64,000 nucleotides of DNA. Origin: Nonomuraea polychroma (lineage in GTDB: Bacteria; Actinomycetota; Actinomycetes; Streptosporangiales; Streptosporangiaceae). The stretch's first letter is position 1. Every line of letters begins with the position of its first letter. The notes beneath the pieces are model-generated. The model had not been told where the DNA came from, ran no database searches, and saw only the letters and a program-made list of their open reading frames with translations. The stretch spans positions 7,839,501-7,903,500 of the forward strand of contig NZ_SAUN01000001.1 of NCBI RefSeq assembly GCF_004011505.1, written 5' to 3'. Made by a program: the position numbers and the translations under genes. Positions 55,269 through 62,481 of this stretch are shown piece after piece.

Positions 55269-55380
55269 GATCGTGCAATCTATCGAGAAGGTACGACAAT
55301 TTTGAGCGTTCGTCGTGGCCGCACACCTGATCGCCTGGACGGCGATCAGGTTATCCCTGTCCTGCTGCGCAGGAGCCCGA

Positions 55381-56349
55381 TTACTTCCCGGGTTGAAAGC
55401 CGGGACTTCTTCGGAGAGATTCTGTGAAGCTCTTCGTACGTACCAGCCCGGCCGCCCGTCCCTTGGCGGCCACGACGAGCGCCATCTTGCGCGAGGCCTC
55501 GTCGATCATCTCGTCACCCAGCATGACCGCGCCGCGCTTCTCCACGGTGGTGTAGTACTCGTACGCCTCCAGGATGAGCTCGGCGTGGTCATAGTCCTCC
55601 TGCGCCGGCGAGAACACCTCGTTGGCCGCGTCCACCTGGGAGGGATGCAGCACCCACTTGCCGTCGTAGCCGAGCGCCGCCGACCTCCTGGCCACCCGCC
55701 TGAAGCCGTCGACATCCTTGATCTGCAGGTAGGGCCCGTCGATCACCTGTAGGTCGTGCGTCCTGGCCGCCATGAGCAGCCGCATGAGGATGTAGTGGTA
55801 CGCGTCGCCCTCGTCATAGCCGGGTGGCTGCTCGCCGACGACGAGCGTGCGCATGTTGATCGAGGCCATGAAGTCCGCGGGGCCGAACACCAGCGTCTCC
55901 AGACGTGGGGACGACCCGGCGATGGCGTCGGCGTTCACCAGGCCGCGGGCGTTCTCGATCTGCGCCTCGATGCCGATGCGGCCGACCTCGTAGCCCATGG
56001 CCTTCTCGATCTGCGTGAGCAGCGTGTCGAGCCAGATGACCTCCGTGGGGTCCTGGACCTTGGGCAACATGACGCAGTCGAGGAACTCGCCGGCGCCCTC
56101 GACGGTCTCGATCACGTCCCGGTACGTCCACTGCGTCGCGAGATCGTTGACCCTGACCACCCGCGTCTTGCCGGTCCAGTCCCCCTCGCGCAGCGCCGCC
56201 ACGACGTTCCGCCGCGCCTCGTCCTTGGCCGCCGGCGCGACGGAGTCCTCCAGGTCGAGGAAGACCTCGTCGACGGGCAGGGTCTGGGCCTTCTCCAGGA
56301 AACGCGGGTTGCTGCCGGGCACCGCGAGCACCGAACGACGTGAACGCAT
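55381..56349 (-). CDS. CitE-like HpcH/HpaI aldolase family lyase
   Basis: About 322 residues from ATG 56349 (MRSRRSVLAVPGSNPRFLEK); GTG 56355 is an alternative. DEVFLDLEDSVAP, CVMLPKVQDP, GIEAQIENARG and VFGPADFMASI are the family's metal- and CoA-site motifs; GKWVLHPSQVDAANEVFSP is typical of malyl-/citramalyl-CoA lyase (CitE-like) proteins. It cleaves a beta-hydroxyacyl-CoA to acetyl-CoA or similar. The final residues (ESLRRSPGFQPGK) are encoded by the transposon end, so the original C-terminus was replaced. Activity may survive because the active site is upstream. Confidence 0.82.
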   Translation of the reverse strand: MRSRRSVLAVPGSNPRFLEKAQTLPVDEVFLDLEDSVAPAAKDEARRNVVAALREGDWTGKTRVVRVNDLATQWTYRDVIETVEGAGEFLDCVMLPKVQDPTEVIWLDTLLTQIEKAMGYEVGRIGIEAQIENARGLVNADAIAGSSPRLETLVFGPADFMASINMRTLVVGEQPPGYDEGDAYHYILMRLLMAARTHDLQVIDGPYLQIKDVDGFRRVARRSAALGYDGKWVLHPSQVDAANEVFSPAQEDYDHAELILEAYEYYTTVEKRGAVMLGDEMIDEASRKMALVVAAKGRAAGLVRTKSFTESLRRSPGFQPGK

Positions 56350-56355
56350 GCGCAC

Positions 56356-56685
56356 ACGCTACTGTCCGCCCGCCCACGCCGTTCACCCACCTCCCGCCAG
56401 GCGCCGCCCGCGGGCACCCGGCTCGGCGCCTCGACTCGACGGCCGCTCCCACTTTCCACGTGAGACTCCACCCTGGTGCGGCACGTCCCGGCGGCGCGGG
56501 CGCCATCCAGAGGCGTGCCGTGGCAGGAGGGTCCCGGAGGCCTTGCGCGGGCGCCGCCCAGAGGCGTGCCGTGGCAGGAGGCTCCCGGAGGCCTTGCGCC
56601 GGCGCGGGCGCCGTCTGGCGGCGCCAGGACGGTGGCTGCGGCGCCCACGAGGAGCGCCTGTGGCCCGGGGTCGGCCCCAGGCGGC
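56356..56685. other. GC-rich gap with tandem repeat
   Basis: No supported gene. It lies between the CitE start and the mrp stop, carries the 51-bp tandem repeat described separately, and should hold the promoter for citE-like transcription. Confidence 0.5.
56494..56618. repeat. 51-bp tandem repeat, 2.3 copies
   Basis: Units 56494-56544 and 56545-56595 each start GCGCGGGCGCC and contain AGAGGCGTGCCGTGGCAGGA; they differ at about three bases. A partial third copy starts at 56602. The unit is 51 bp (17 codons) but no supported frame uses it. Confidence 0.8.
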
Positions 56686-57822
56686 TCAGCGGCGGGGTGC
56701 CAGGCCCAGCTGGAGTCCCTTCAGGCTGGAAGAACGCTTGCTCAGCCCGGAGGCGATCTTGAGGAGCTCGGCCGCCGCCGGCGAGTCGGGGTCCGTCAGG
56801 ACCAACGGCTTGCCCTCGTCGCCGCCCTCGCGCAGCCGCAGGTCGATCGGCACCTGGCCGAGCAGCGGCACCCGGGCGCCCAGCGTGCGGGTCAGCGCGT
56901 CGGCCACGATCTGGCCGCCGCCCTCGCCGAACACCGGGATGCGCTCGTCGCAGTGGGGGCAGGGCAGCCACGCCATGTTCTCGATGACGCCGGCGATCTG
57001 CTGGTGGGTCTGGGCCGCGATGGACCCGGCCCGCTCGGCCACCTCGGCGGCGGCCATCTGCGGCGTCGTCACGACCAGGATCTCCGCCCCCGGCAGCCGC
57101 TGCGCCACGGAGATGGCGATGTCGCCGGTGCCCGGGGGCAGGTCGAGCAGCAGAATGTCCAGGTCGCCCCAGTAGACGTCGGCGAGGAACTGGTGGAGCG
57201 CCCGGTCCAGCATCGGCCCGCGCCAGACCACCGGCGTGTTGCCCTCGGGCTTGAACATGCCGACCGAGATGACCTTGATGTCATGCGCCACCGGCGGCAT
57301 GATCATGTCCTCGACCTTGGTGGGCCGCTCGGCCGCGCCCAGCATGCGAGGAACGCTGTGGCCGTAGATGTCGGCGTCCACGATGCCGACCTTGAGGCCG
57401 CTCGCGGCCATGGCGGCGGCCAGGTTGACCGTCACCGACGACTTGCCGACCCCGCCCTTGCCGCTGGCCACCGCGAACACGCGGGTCAGCGAGCCCGGCT
57501 GGTTGAACGGGATCTCCTTCTCGGGACCACGGTCACCGCGCAGCTTGGTCTGCAGCTTCTTGCGCTGCTCGGTGCTCATGACGTCCAGTTCGATCTGGAC
57601 GCCGGTCACGCCTTCGACCTTGGAGACGGCGTTCGTCACGTCGCGCCGGATGGTGTCCTTCAGCGGGCACCCGGACACGGTGAGGTAGACCCCCACGCGC
57701 ACCGCCCCGTCGGGAGCGATATCGATGCTCTTGACCATGTCGAGATCCGTGATCGGGCGACGGATCTCGGGGTCGATGACGGTGGCGAGTGCCGCCGTCA
57801 CCAGTTCCTGGGTTGGTGCCAT
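56686..57822 (-). CDS. mrp: Mrp/ApbC iron-sulfur carrier ATPase
   Basis: 378 residues. The N-terminal MIP18/DUF59 domain (about residues 5-80, VIDPEIRRPITDLDMV and SGCPLKDTI with Cys52) precedes the deviant Walker A motif SGKGGVGKSS at residues 120-129. VDADIYGHSVPRMLG and LLLDLPPGTGD follow, and CPHC near residue 286 can bind the bridging cluster. It delivers Fe-S clusters to apo-proteins. An AAGGAGGT lies 27 bases before the ATG, with a small hairpin between. M. tuberculosis has mrp (Rv1229c) in a similar neighbourhood. Confidence 0.93.
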   Translation of the reverse strand: MAPTQELVTAALATVIDPEIRRPITDLDMVKSIDIAPDGAVRVGVYLTVSGCPLKDTIRRDVTNAVSKVEGVTGVQIELDVMSTEQRKKLQTKLRGDRGPEKEIPFNQPGSLTRVFAVASGKGGVGKSSVTVNLAAAMAASGLKVGIVDADIYGHSVPRMLGAAERPTKVEDMIMPPVAHDIKVISVGMFKPEGNTPVVWRGPMLDRALHQFLADVYWGDLDILLLDLPPGTGDIAISVAQRLPGAEILVVTTPQMAAAEVAERAGSIAAQTHQQIAGVIENMAWLPCPHCDERIPVFGEGGGQIVADALTRTLGARVPLLGQVPIDLRLREGGDEGKPLVLTDPDSPAAAELLKIASGLSKRSSSLKGLQLGLAPRR

Positions 57823-57830
57823 CGAAGTCT

Positions 57831-57857
57831 CGGCACGAGGGAGTGCCGTACCTCCTT
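57831..57857 (-). promoter_or_regulatory. mrp leader: strong SD separated from the start by a hairpin
   Basis: On the minus strand AAGGAGGT (57857-57850) is followed by CGGCAC-TCCCTC-GTGCCG (57848-57831), then nine bases and the mrp ATG. Folding the stem would bring the SD to about 11 bases from the ATG. This is a sequence-level suggestion only. Confidence 0.35.
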
Positions 57858-57984
57858 AGTCGGCTATGTCGGTATATGTATGAGGACTCCAGCGAGGATG
57901 CCCCTCCATGGTATGAACCGGAGGTCCCGCTGGGTTAATCCACCGCTGTTAGATGTCTGTGCAACAACGTCTTAAGGTTACTCC

Positions 57985-58449
57985 GTGACCCTCCTGCGCG
58001 ACGACGGCCTGACCGCCGAGGAGTTGACAGTCTGGCGGCTTCTGCAGCGTGCCCAGGTGCGCATCACCCGTCATCTGGAGGCGGAGCTGCTCGTCGCCCA
58101 CGATCTGCCGCTGGCCTCGTACGAGGTGCTCATGCAGCTGGCCGAGGCGCCCGAGCGGCGGCTGCGCATGAACGATCTCGCCGACCGCGTGCTGCTCTCC
58201 CGCAGCGGCCTGACCAGGCTCATCGACCGGCTGCAACGTGACGGGCTGGTGTCGCGTGAAGCGTGCGCGGACGACGCCCGCGGGCTGTTCGCGGTGCTGA
58301 CCGACGCCGGCGCCGCCCGGCTGGCCGAGGCGACCCCCACCTACCTGCGCGGCATCAGGACCCAGTTCCTCGACATGCTCGGCGGCGGCGAGATCGCCCA
58401 GATCCGGGCCATGCTCGGCAAGCTGAAGATCAGCGGCGGGGCTCCTTGA
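57985..58449 (+). CDS. MarR-family transcriptional regulator
   Basis: 154 residues from GTG 57985, with AAGG seven bases upstream. LASYEVLMQLAEAPERRLRM and NDLADRVLLSRSGLTRLIDR form the winged helix; DARGLFAVLTDAGAARL is the wing region. The ligand and target are unknown. It is divergent from mrp with a 162-bp gap that could contain its operator. Its 3' end overlaps the DUF1003 gene by 20 bases tail-to-tail. Confidence 0.88.
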   Translation: MTLLRDDGLTAEELTVWRLLQRAQVRITRHLEAELLVAHDLPLASYEVLMQLAEAPERRLRMNDLADRVLLSRSGLTRLIDRLQRDGLVSREACADDARGLFAVLTDAGAARLAEATPTYLRGIRTQFLDMLGGGEIAQIRAMLGKLKISGGAP

Positions 58450-58900
58450 TCTCGTCGAGCAGGCGGCCGAGCTCCACGCGCAGGTAGTCGCGGGTGGCGA
58501 CCTCGTTGATCGCCATGCGCAGCCCGGCGATCTCGCGGGTCAGGTATTCGATCTCGGCCTGGTTGCGCGCGGCGGCCTCGCGGTCGTGCTCGTACTGGAT
58601 GCGGTCACGGTCGTCCTGCCGGTTCTGGGCCAGCAGGATCAGCGGCGCGGCATAGCTGGCCTGCAGCGACAGCATCAGCGTGAGAAAGATGAACGGATAA
58701 GGGTCGAACTTGAGGTGGGGGGGCGCGAAGACGTTCCAGCTGACCCAGACCATCACGAAAACGGTCATGTAGACGAGGAACCTGGCCGTGCCGATGAAGC
58801 GGGCTATCCGCTCCGACATGCGGCCGAACACCTCAGGATCGTAGTGCGGCCGCAGCGAGCGCCGCAGCGCACGAGGCTGGTCAAGTCGTTCAGCGGTCAT
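58430..58900 (-). CDS. DUF1003 membrane protein
   Basis: 156 residues: FIGTARFLVYMTVFVMVWVS, then FDPYPFIFLTLMLSLQASYA and APLILLAQNRQDDRDRI, with two helices and a coiled-coil tail (EIEYLTREIAGLRMAINEV). Pattern is diagnostic for DUF1003. Function unclear. It follows the MgtE-N/CBS gene with an 11-base overlap; the same pair (Rv1231c/Rv1232c) occurs near mrp in M. tuberculosis. Confidence 0.85.
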   Translation of the reverse strand: MTAERLDQPRALRRSLRPHYDPEVFGRMSERIARFIGTARFLVYMTVFVMVWVSWNVFAPPHLKFDPYPFIFLTLMLSLQASYAAPLILLAQNRQDDRDRIQYEHDREAAARNQAEIEYLTREIAGLRMAINEVATRDYLRVELGRLLDEIKEPRR

Positions 58901-60098
58901 GGGCGGCCCCCTCGCGCCAGTCCTCGGGAAGCAGGTGGTCCAGGACGTCGTCCACGGTCACCGCACCGACGAGCCTGCCCAGCTCGTCCACGACCGGGGC
59001 CGCGACGAGGTTGTAGTGCGCCAGGTAGGCGGTGACCTCGATCAGCGTGAACGCCGGCCTGATCGGGTCGATCGACGGGTCCATCACCGCGCCGAGCAGC
59101 GTGGACGGCGGCTCGCGCAGCAGCCGCTGGAAGTGCGAGACCCCCAGGTACGTCCCCGTCGGCGTCTCGGTGGGCGGCCGGGTCACGTAGACCTGCGCCG
59201 CGACCGCGGGCGTCAGGTCCTGCAGCCTGATGTGCGCGAGCGCCTCGGCCACCGTGGCGGTGGGCGGCAGGATCACCGGCTCGCTCGTCATCACGCCGCC
59301 CGCGCTGTCCTCCGGGTAGGTCAGCAGCCGCCGCACGGGGTCCGCCTCATCCGGCTCCATCAGCGCCAGCAGCTTGGCCGCCTGCTCGTCGGGCAGGTCG
59401 TGCAGCAGGTCGGCGGCGTCGTCGGGGCCCATCTCCTCCAGGACGTCGGCCGCCCGCTCCGGGTCCAGCGTGCCGAGGATGCCGATCTGGTCGTCGGGCG
59501 GCAGCTCCTCCAGAACGTCGGCCAGCCGGTCGTCGTTGAGCGCGCGGGCGATCTCGACGCGCCGCTTGCTCGGCAGCTCGTGCAGGGCGCTGGCCATGTC
59601 GGCGGCGCGCATCGACTCGAACGCCGCGATCAGCCCGGCCGCCCCCTGGTCCTTCTGGAGTTTGTCGAACCCCGACACCTCGTTCCAGTCCACGATGCGC
59701 GGATCCCGACGCCTCCCCTTGTAGACGGCGACCTGGGTGATCTCCCAGGTGGACGGCTTGAACTCGTCCATGGCCACGTCGTAGACGGTCATGGGCTCGC
59801 CGGCGACGGTGACGGCCAGGTCCAGCATCTCGCCGACCACCAGCGTCTCGGTGGCGCGCTGCTCGAACCTGCGCATGTTGATGCGGCCGGTGAAGACGAC
59901 GGCGCCCGGCTCGATGCGGCGTACGCGGGTGATGGGCAGAAACACCCGGCGGCGCGGCTGCACCTCCACCACGAGGCCGTGCACAGTGGGCCGGCGGCCG
60001 ATGCGCAGGCCGACCACGACGTCCCTGACCCGGCCGATCTGATCCCCTGCCGGGTCGAAGACCGGGGTCCCCGGCAGCCGGGCCACGAAGATCTTCAC
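58890..60098 (-). CDS. PRC-barrel/MgtE-N/CBS protein without transmembrane domain
   Basis: 402 residues. An N-terminal PRC-barrel-like domain (VFDPAGDQIGRVRDVVVGLR) and a second beta-rich part lead to a MgtE N-terminal superhelix with repeated units (ALHELPSKRRVEIARAL, VLEELPPDDQIGILGTL, VLEEMGPDDAADLLHDL, LLALMEPDEADPVRRLL). YPEDSAGGVMT begins a CBS pair that ends at DDVLDHLLPEDWREG. No membrane helices follow, unlike MgtE channels. Probably a Mg2+- or nucleotide-sensing partner of the DUF1003 protein. I saw no M-box-like leader upstream. Confidence 0.88.
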   Translation of the reverse strand: MKIFVARLPGTPVFDPAGDQIGRVRDVVVGLRIGRRPTVHGLVVEVQPRRRVFLPITRVRRIEPGAVVFTGRINMRRFEQRATETLVVGEMLDLAVTVAGEPMTVYDVAMDEFKPSTWEITQVAVYKGRRRDPRIVDWNEVSGFDKLQKDQGAAGLIAAFESMRAADMASALHELPSKRRVEIARALNDDRLADVLEELPPDDQIGILGTLDPERAADVLEEMGPDDAADLLHDLPDEQAAKLLALMEPDEADPVRRLLTYPEDSAGGVMTSEPVILPPTATVAEALAHIRLQDLTPAVAAQVYVTRPPTETPTGTYLGVSHFQRLLREPPSTLLGAVMDPSIDPIRPAFTLIEVTAYLAHYNLVAAPVVDELGRLVGAVTVDDVLDHLLPEDWREGAAHDR

Positions 60099-60194
60099 GT
60101 GGCCAGGCTAACAGTGCCGCCCCGTTGCGCCCGGGACGCCCGGCGTGTCAGTATCAAAGCCGCTTAACGGTCATTACGTAACTGGTGGTGTGCG

Positions 60195-61148
60195 ATGAGG
60201 TATGCGGGGCTCGCGCTCGCATTCGTGTCTTCGTGGTGTTTCGCGTTCTCGGGTCCCATGGCCAAATACCTCATCACCGCCGGCCTGGCGCCGATCGAGG
60301 CCGTCTGGACGCGGATGGCGGGCGCGGGGCTGCTGCTGCTCGCCGTCCTTGCCGTGGTCCGGCCGCAGGCGCTGCGGATCCCGCGGTCGAGGTTGCCGTT
60401 CTTCGGGCTGTACGCGGTCATGGCCGTGGCCGGGGTGCAGTCTCTGTACTTCGTCGCGATCACGCGGCTGCCCGTCGGGGTGGCGCTGCTGCTGGAGTTC
60501 ATGGCTCCGGTGATGGTGGTGGCCTGGGTGCGCGTCGTGCGCAAGATCCGGCTCGCGCGGGCCGCCTACGTGGGCGCGGTCGTCGCGGTCGTGGGCCTCG
60601 GGATCGTCGTCGAGGTGTGGCAGGGGTTGCGGCTGGACGCGCTGGGGCTGCTGCTGGGGCTGGTGGCCGGGGCGTGCTGCGCCGGATATTTCCTCATGAA
60701 CGATGCCTTCGGCGACGACGTGGACCCGCTCGGGCTGATCGCTTGGGGGATGACGGGGGCGGCGGTGGTGCTCATCCCGTTCGCCCGTCCCTGGAACATC
60801 CCGTGGGACGCCTTCACCACCTCCGCCACGCCGTCAGAGGCCGGGCTGACCTTGCCGGTGCTCGCCGCGTACCTGTGGATGGTGCTGATCGCCACCGTGA
60901 CCGCGTACATCCTGGGGGTGAACGCCGTGCGGCGGTTGTCGGCCGCGGTGGGCGCCACGGTGGCGTCCCTGGAGGTCATCGGCGGCGCGCTGGTGGCCTG
61001 GGCGCTGCTCGGCGAGACGCTCGGCGTCTTCCAGATCATCGGCGGCCTGATCGTCCTGTCCGGCGCCCTCCTGGCCCAGACCGCCACGGCCGCTCCCGAC
61101 CCGTCCCCGGCGACGACGGCCGGGCAACCCGAGGCCGTCCAGGTCTAA
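60195..61148 (+). CDS. EamA-family (DMT) transporter
   Basis: 317 residues with ten helices in two EamA repeats: RYAGLALAFVSSWCFAFSGP to about residue 135, and LGLLLGLVAGACCAGYFLMN to LLGETLGVFQIIGGLIVLSG. The RhtA-like form suggests amino-acid or metabolite efflux; substrate unknown. The start ATG follows a gap shared with the divergent MgtE-N gene. The stop region overlaps the convergent 61145 gene by four bases. Confidence 0.85.
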   Translation: MRYAGLALAFVSSWCFAFSGPMAKYLITAGLAPIEAVWTRMAGAGLLLLAVLAVVRPQALRIPRSRLPFFGLYAVMAVAGVQSLYFVAITRLPVGVALLLEFMAPVMVVAWVRVVRKIRLARAAYVGAVVAVVGLGIVVEVWQGLRLDALGLLLGLVAGACCAGYFLMNDAFGDDVDPLGLIAWGMTGAAVVLIPFARPWNIPWDAFTTSATPSEAGLTLPVLAAYLWMVLIATVTAYILGVNAVRRLSAAVGATVASLEVIGGALVAWALLGETLGVFQIIGGLIVLSGALLAQTATAAPDPSPATTAGQPEAVQV

Positions 61149-61534
61149 CCCGTCTGCGAGCTCTCGGCCGTCTCGGGGCTGAGTCGCAGGACGACGGACT
61201 CGCGGGCCCAGCGCTCGGTGAGGTGCTCGCTGTCACGGGCGTTGAGCCGCTCCTTGGCCAGCACCGCCACGGCGTCGGCCGCCGCGGCCTGATCGACCAC
61301 CGACACGGCCGCGTCGAACTCCACGAGCCGGGCGCCGTTGTCCTTGCTCCGCAGCGTCACGTGAACCCGCTCGAGAGCCTCCAGGCCCGGCAGCCGCTGC
61401 TCCTCACCGCCGGTCACCAGGTAGATCGCCCCGTCGTGCCAGGCGTGCCAGGCCAGGCGGGGCCGGTCGAGGGTGAGCCAGAGGATGCTGGACTTCTTGG
61501 CGCCTTCCTCGATGGCCGCGGTGATGTCGCTCAC
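61145..61534 (-). CDS. conserved small protein, split-barrel-like
   Basis: 129 residues from GTG 61534: SSILWLTLDRPRLAWHAWHD and GAIYLVTGGEEQRLPGLE, then a helical C-terminus. It resembles uncharacterised actinobacterial proteins with a pyridoxamine-oxidase-like split barrel, but flavin-binding residues are not evident to me. Same strand as tatB, 28 bp after its stop, so co-transcription is likely. Confidence 0.6.
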   Translation of the reverse strand: MSDITAAIEEGAKKSSILWLTLDRPRLAWHAWHDGAIYLVTGGEEQRLPGLEALERVHVTLRSKDNGARLVEFDAAVSVVDQAAAADAVAVLAKERLNARDSEHLTERWARESVVLRLSPETAESSQTG

Positions 61535-61562
61535 ACTTCAGAACTGTACTCGGGGCCGGCCG

Positions 61563-61925
61563 TCAGGTCGCTTCCGAGTCGTAGGGCGGGATCTCGCCGT
61601 AACCCAGCTCGTCCACGACCGGATCCGTGTACGGGGCCGTGGTGGCGGGCTCGAGCTCCTTCGGCTTGTCGTTCCAGTCCTCCTCGAGGTCGTCGAGGAG
61701 ATGCTTGCGGACGAAGTTGCGCGGGTTGAGATCGGTCGGGTCGAAGTTCTGGAACTCCGGGCCCAGGCCGGCACGGAGATCGTCGCGGGCGTTGTTGGCC
61801 ATGCGGCGCAGATTGCGCAGCGTCCGACCGGCCTGCGCGGCGGCCTGAGGCAGTTTGTCAGGTCCGAAGACGAGCAGCGCCAGAACGATCAGCGCCCCGA
61901 TCTCCGCCCACCCGAGTCCGAACAC
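61563..61925 (-). CDS. tatB: Sec-independent protein translocase subunit TatB
   Basis: 120 residues: MFGLGWAEIGALIVLALLVF then GPDKLPQAAAQAGRTLRNLR, the single N-terminal helix, hinge (FGP) and amphipathic helix of TatB. The C-terminal tail is longer and acidic, as usual in actinobacteria. Start GTG 61925 with GGAGCTC seven bases upstream. TatB takes twin-arginine precursors to the TatA pore; one candidate client is the dioxygenase at 34124. The tatB-htrA neighbourhood matches Rv1224/Rv1223. Confidence 0.92.
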   Translation of the reverse strand: MFGLGWAEIGALIVLALLVFGPDKLPQAAAQAGRTLRNLRRMANNARDDLRAGLGPEFQNFDPTDLNPRNFVRKHLLDDLEEDWNDKPKELEPATTAPYTDPVVDELGYGEIPPYDSEAT

Positions 61926-62479
61926 CGTGAGCTCCTACCGCCGTCCCATTCATACCGGGGACAACCCCGGCCTACCCACAGACTAAAGGCTCCGCGCCAT
62001 GACTCGACCGCCCCACCCGCTTCCTTCACCTTCCCCACCCAACGGCCTCAGCCGACGACACAGCCACGCCGCGCATCAGGCCCACCACCGTCCCCGTCGT
62101 GCCTGGACAGACCCAAGCAGCCGCACGAGGACGGCTACTCCCGCCCATAGACCACAGCGGCGAGAAATAGGGCCACCACGGTCGAGGTGCGCGGAACGGG
62201 CGGTCACGGTGGGCGGAACGGCCGGTCGTGTCAGGGCCGGACGGGACCTCGGCACTCCCCGGCGCCGCGTCGGCGGGACGGTGTGCGGCGGGGCTCGGCG
62301 CAAAGGGACGGAGCCCGGGGTGGGCCCGAAGACGCCAGTGCCCGGACGCCGTAACGGCGGCCCGCCGGTGAAGCCGGTAACCGTCCCCCTGGAGGGCCGG
62401 TCACCGGCGTCGGCGGTTGGAGCCCACGTGGCCCCGCCGTAAAAGAAACTGAAGGTCCTTGGTCCTTGGTCCTTGGTCC
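61926..62479. other. 554-bp gap upstream of tatB and downstream of htrA
   Basis: No supported gene. The plus-strand frame 61999-62442 is proline- and arginine-rich with unnatural composition and no ribosome site. GC-rich self-complementary stretches around 62345-62415 (GCCGGTAACCG and GGCCGGTCACCGG) may form hairpins. The gap should contain the tatB promoter. Confidence 0.5.
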
Positions 62480-62481
62480 TT
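62454..62481. repeat. four tandem 7-bp GGTCCTT units
   Basis: Four perfect GGTCCTT units in a row overlap the last base pairs of the htrA stop codon (62480-62482). Such heptamer arrays can slip, but here change would fall after the coding region. Confidence 0.9.

Larger units (their letters stand above)
54009..55405 (-). mobile_element. TnpB-only IS605-type (IS1341-like) element
   Basis: Contains one gene, tnpB, and no TnpA. The right end, after the tnpB stop, has a hairpin at 54012-54036 on the plus strand (CCCACGCCTGAAGGTGGG). The left end, at higher coordinates, has hairpins: ACCTGATCGCC/GGCGATCAGGT at 55325-55351 and TCCCGG/CCGGGA at 55386-55405. The element separates DUF6529-like and CitE-like genes and supplies CitE's stop. 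Exact ends are estimates (tens of bases). Confidence 0.7.

Noticed and set aside
60099..60194. M-box or other magnesium riboswitch near the MgtE-N/CBS gene
   Set aside because: The gap is only 96 bp and shows no conserved riboswitch-like helices; the protein also lacks the channel domain.
61999..62442. Plus-strand frame of 147 codons between tatB and htrA
   Set aside because: Pro/Arg-rich shadow-like translation, no ribosome-binding site, no recognisable motif.
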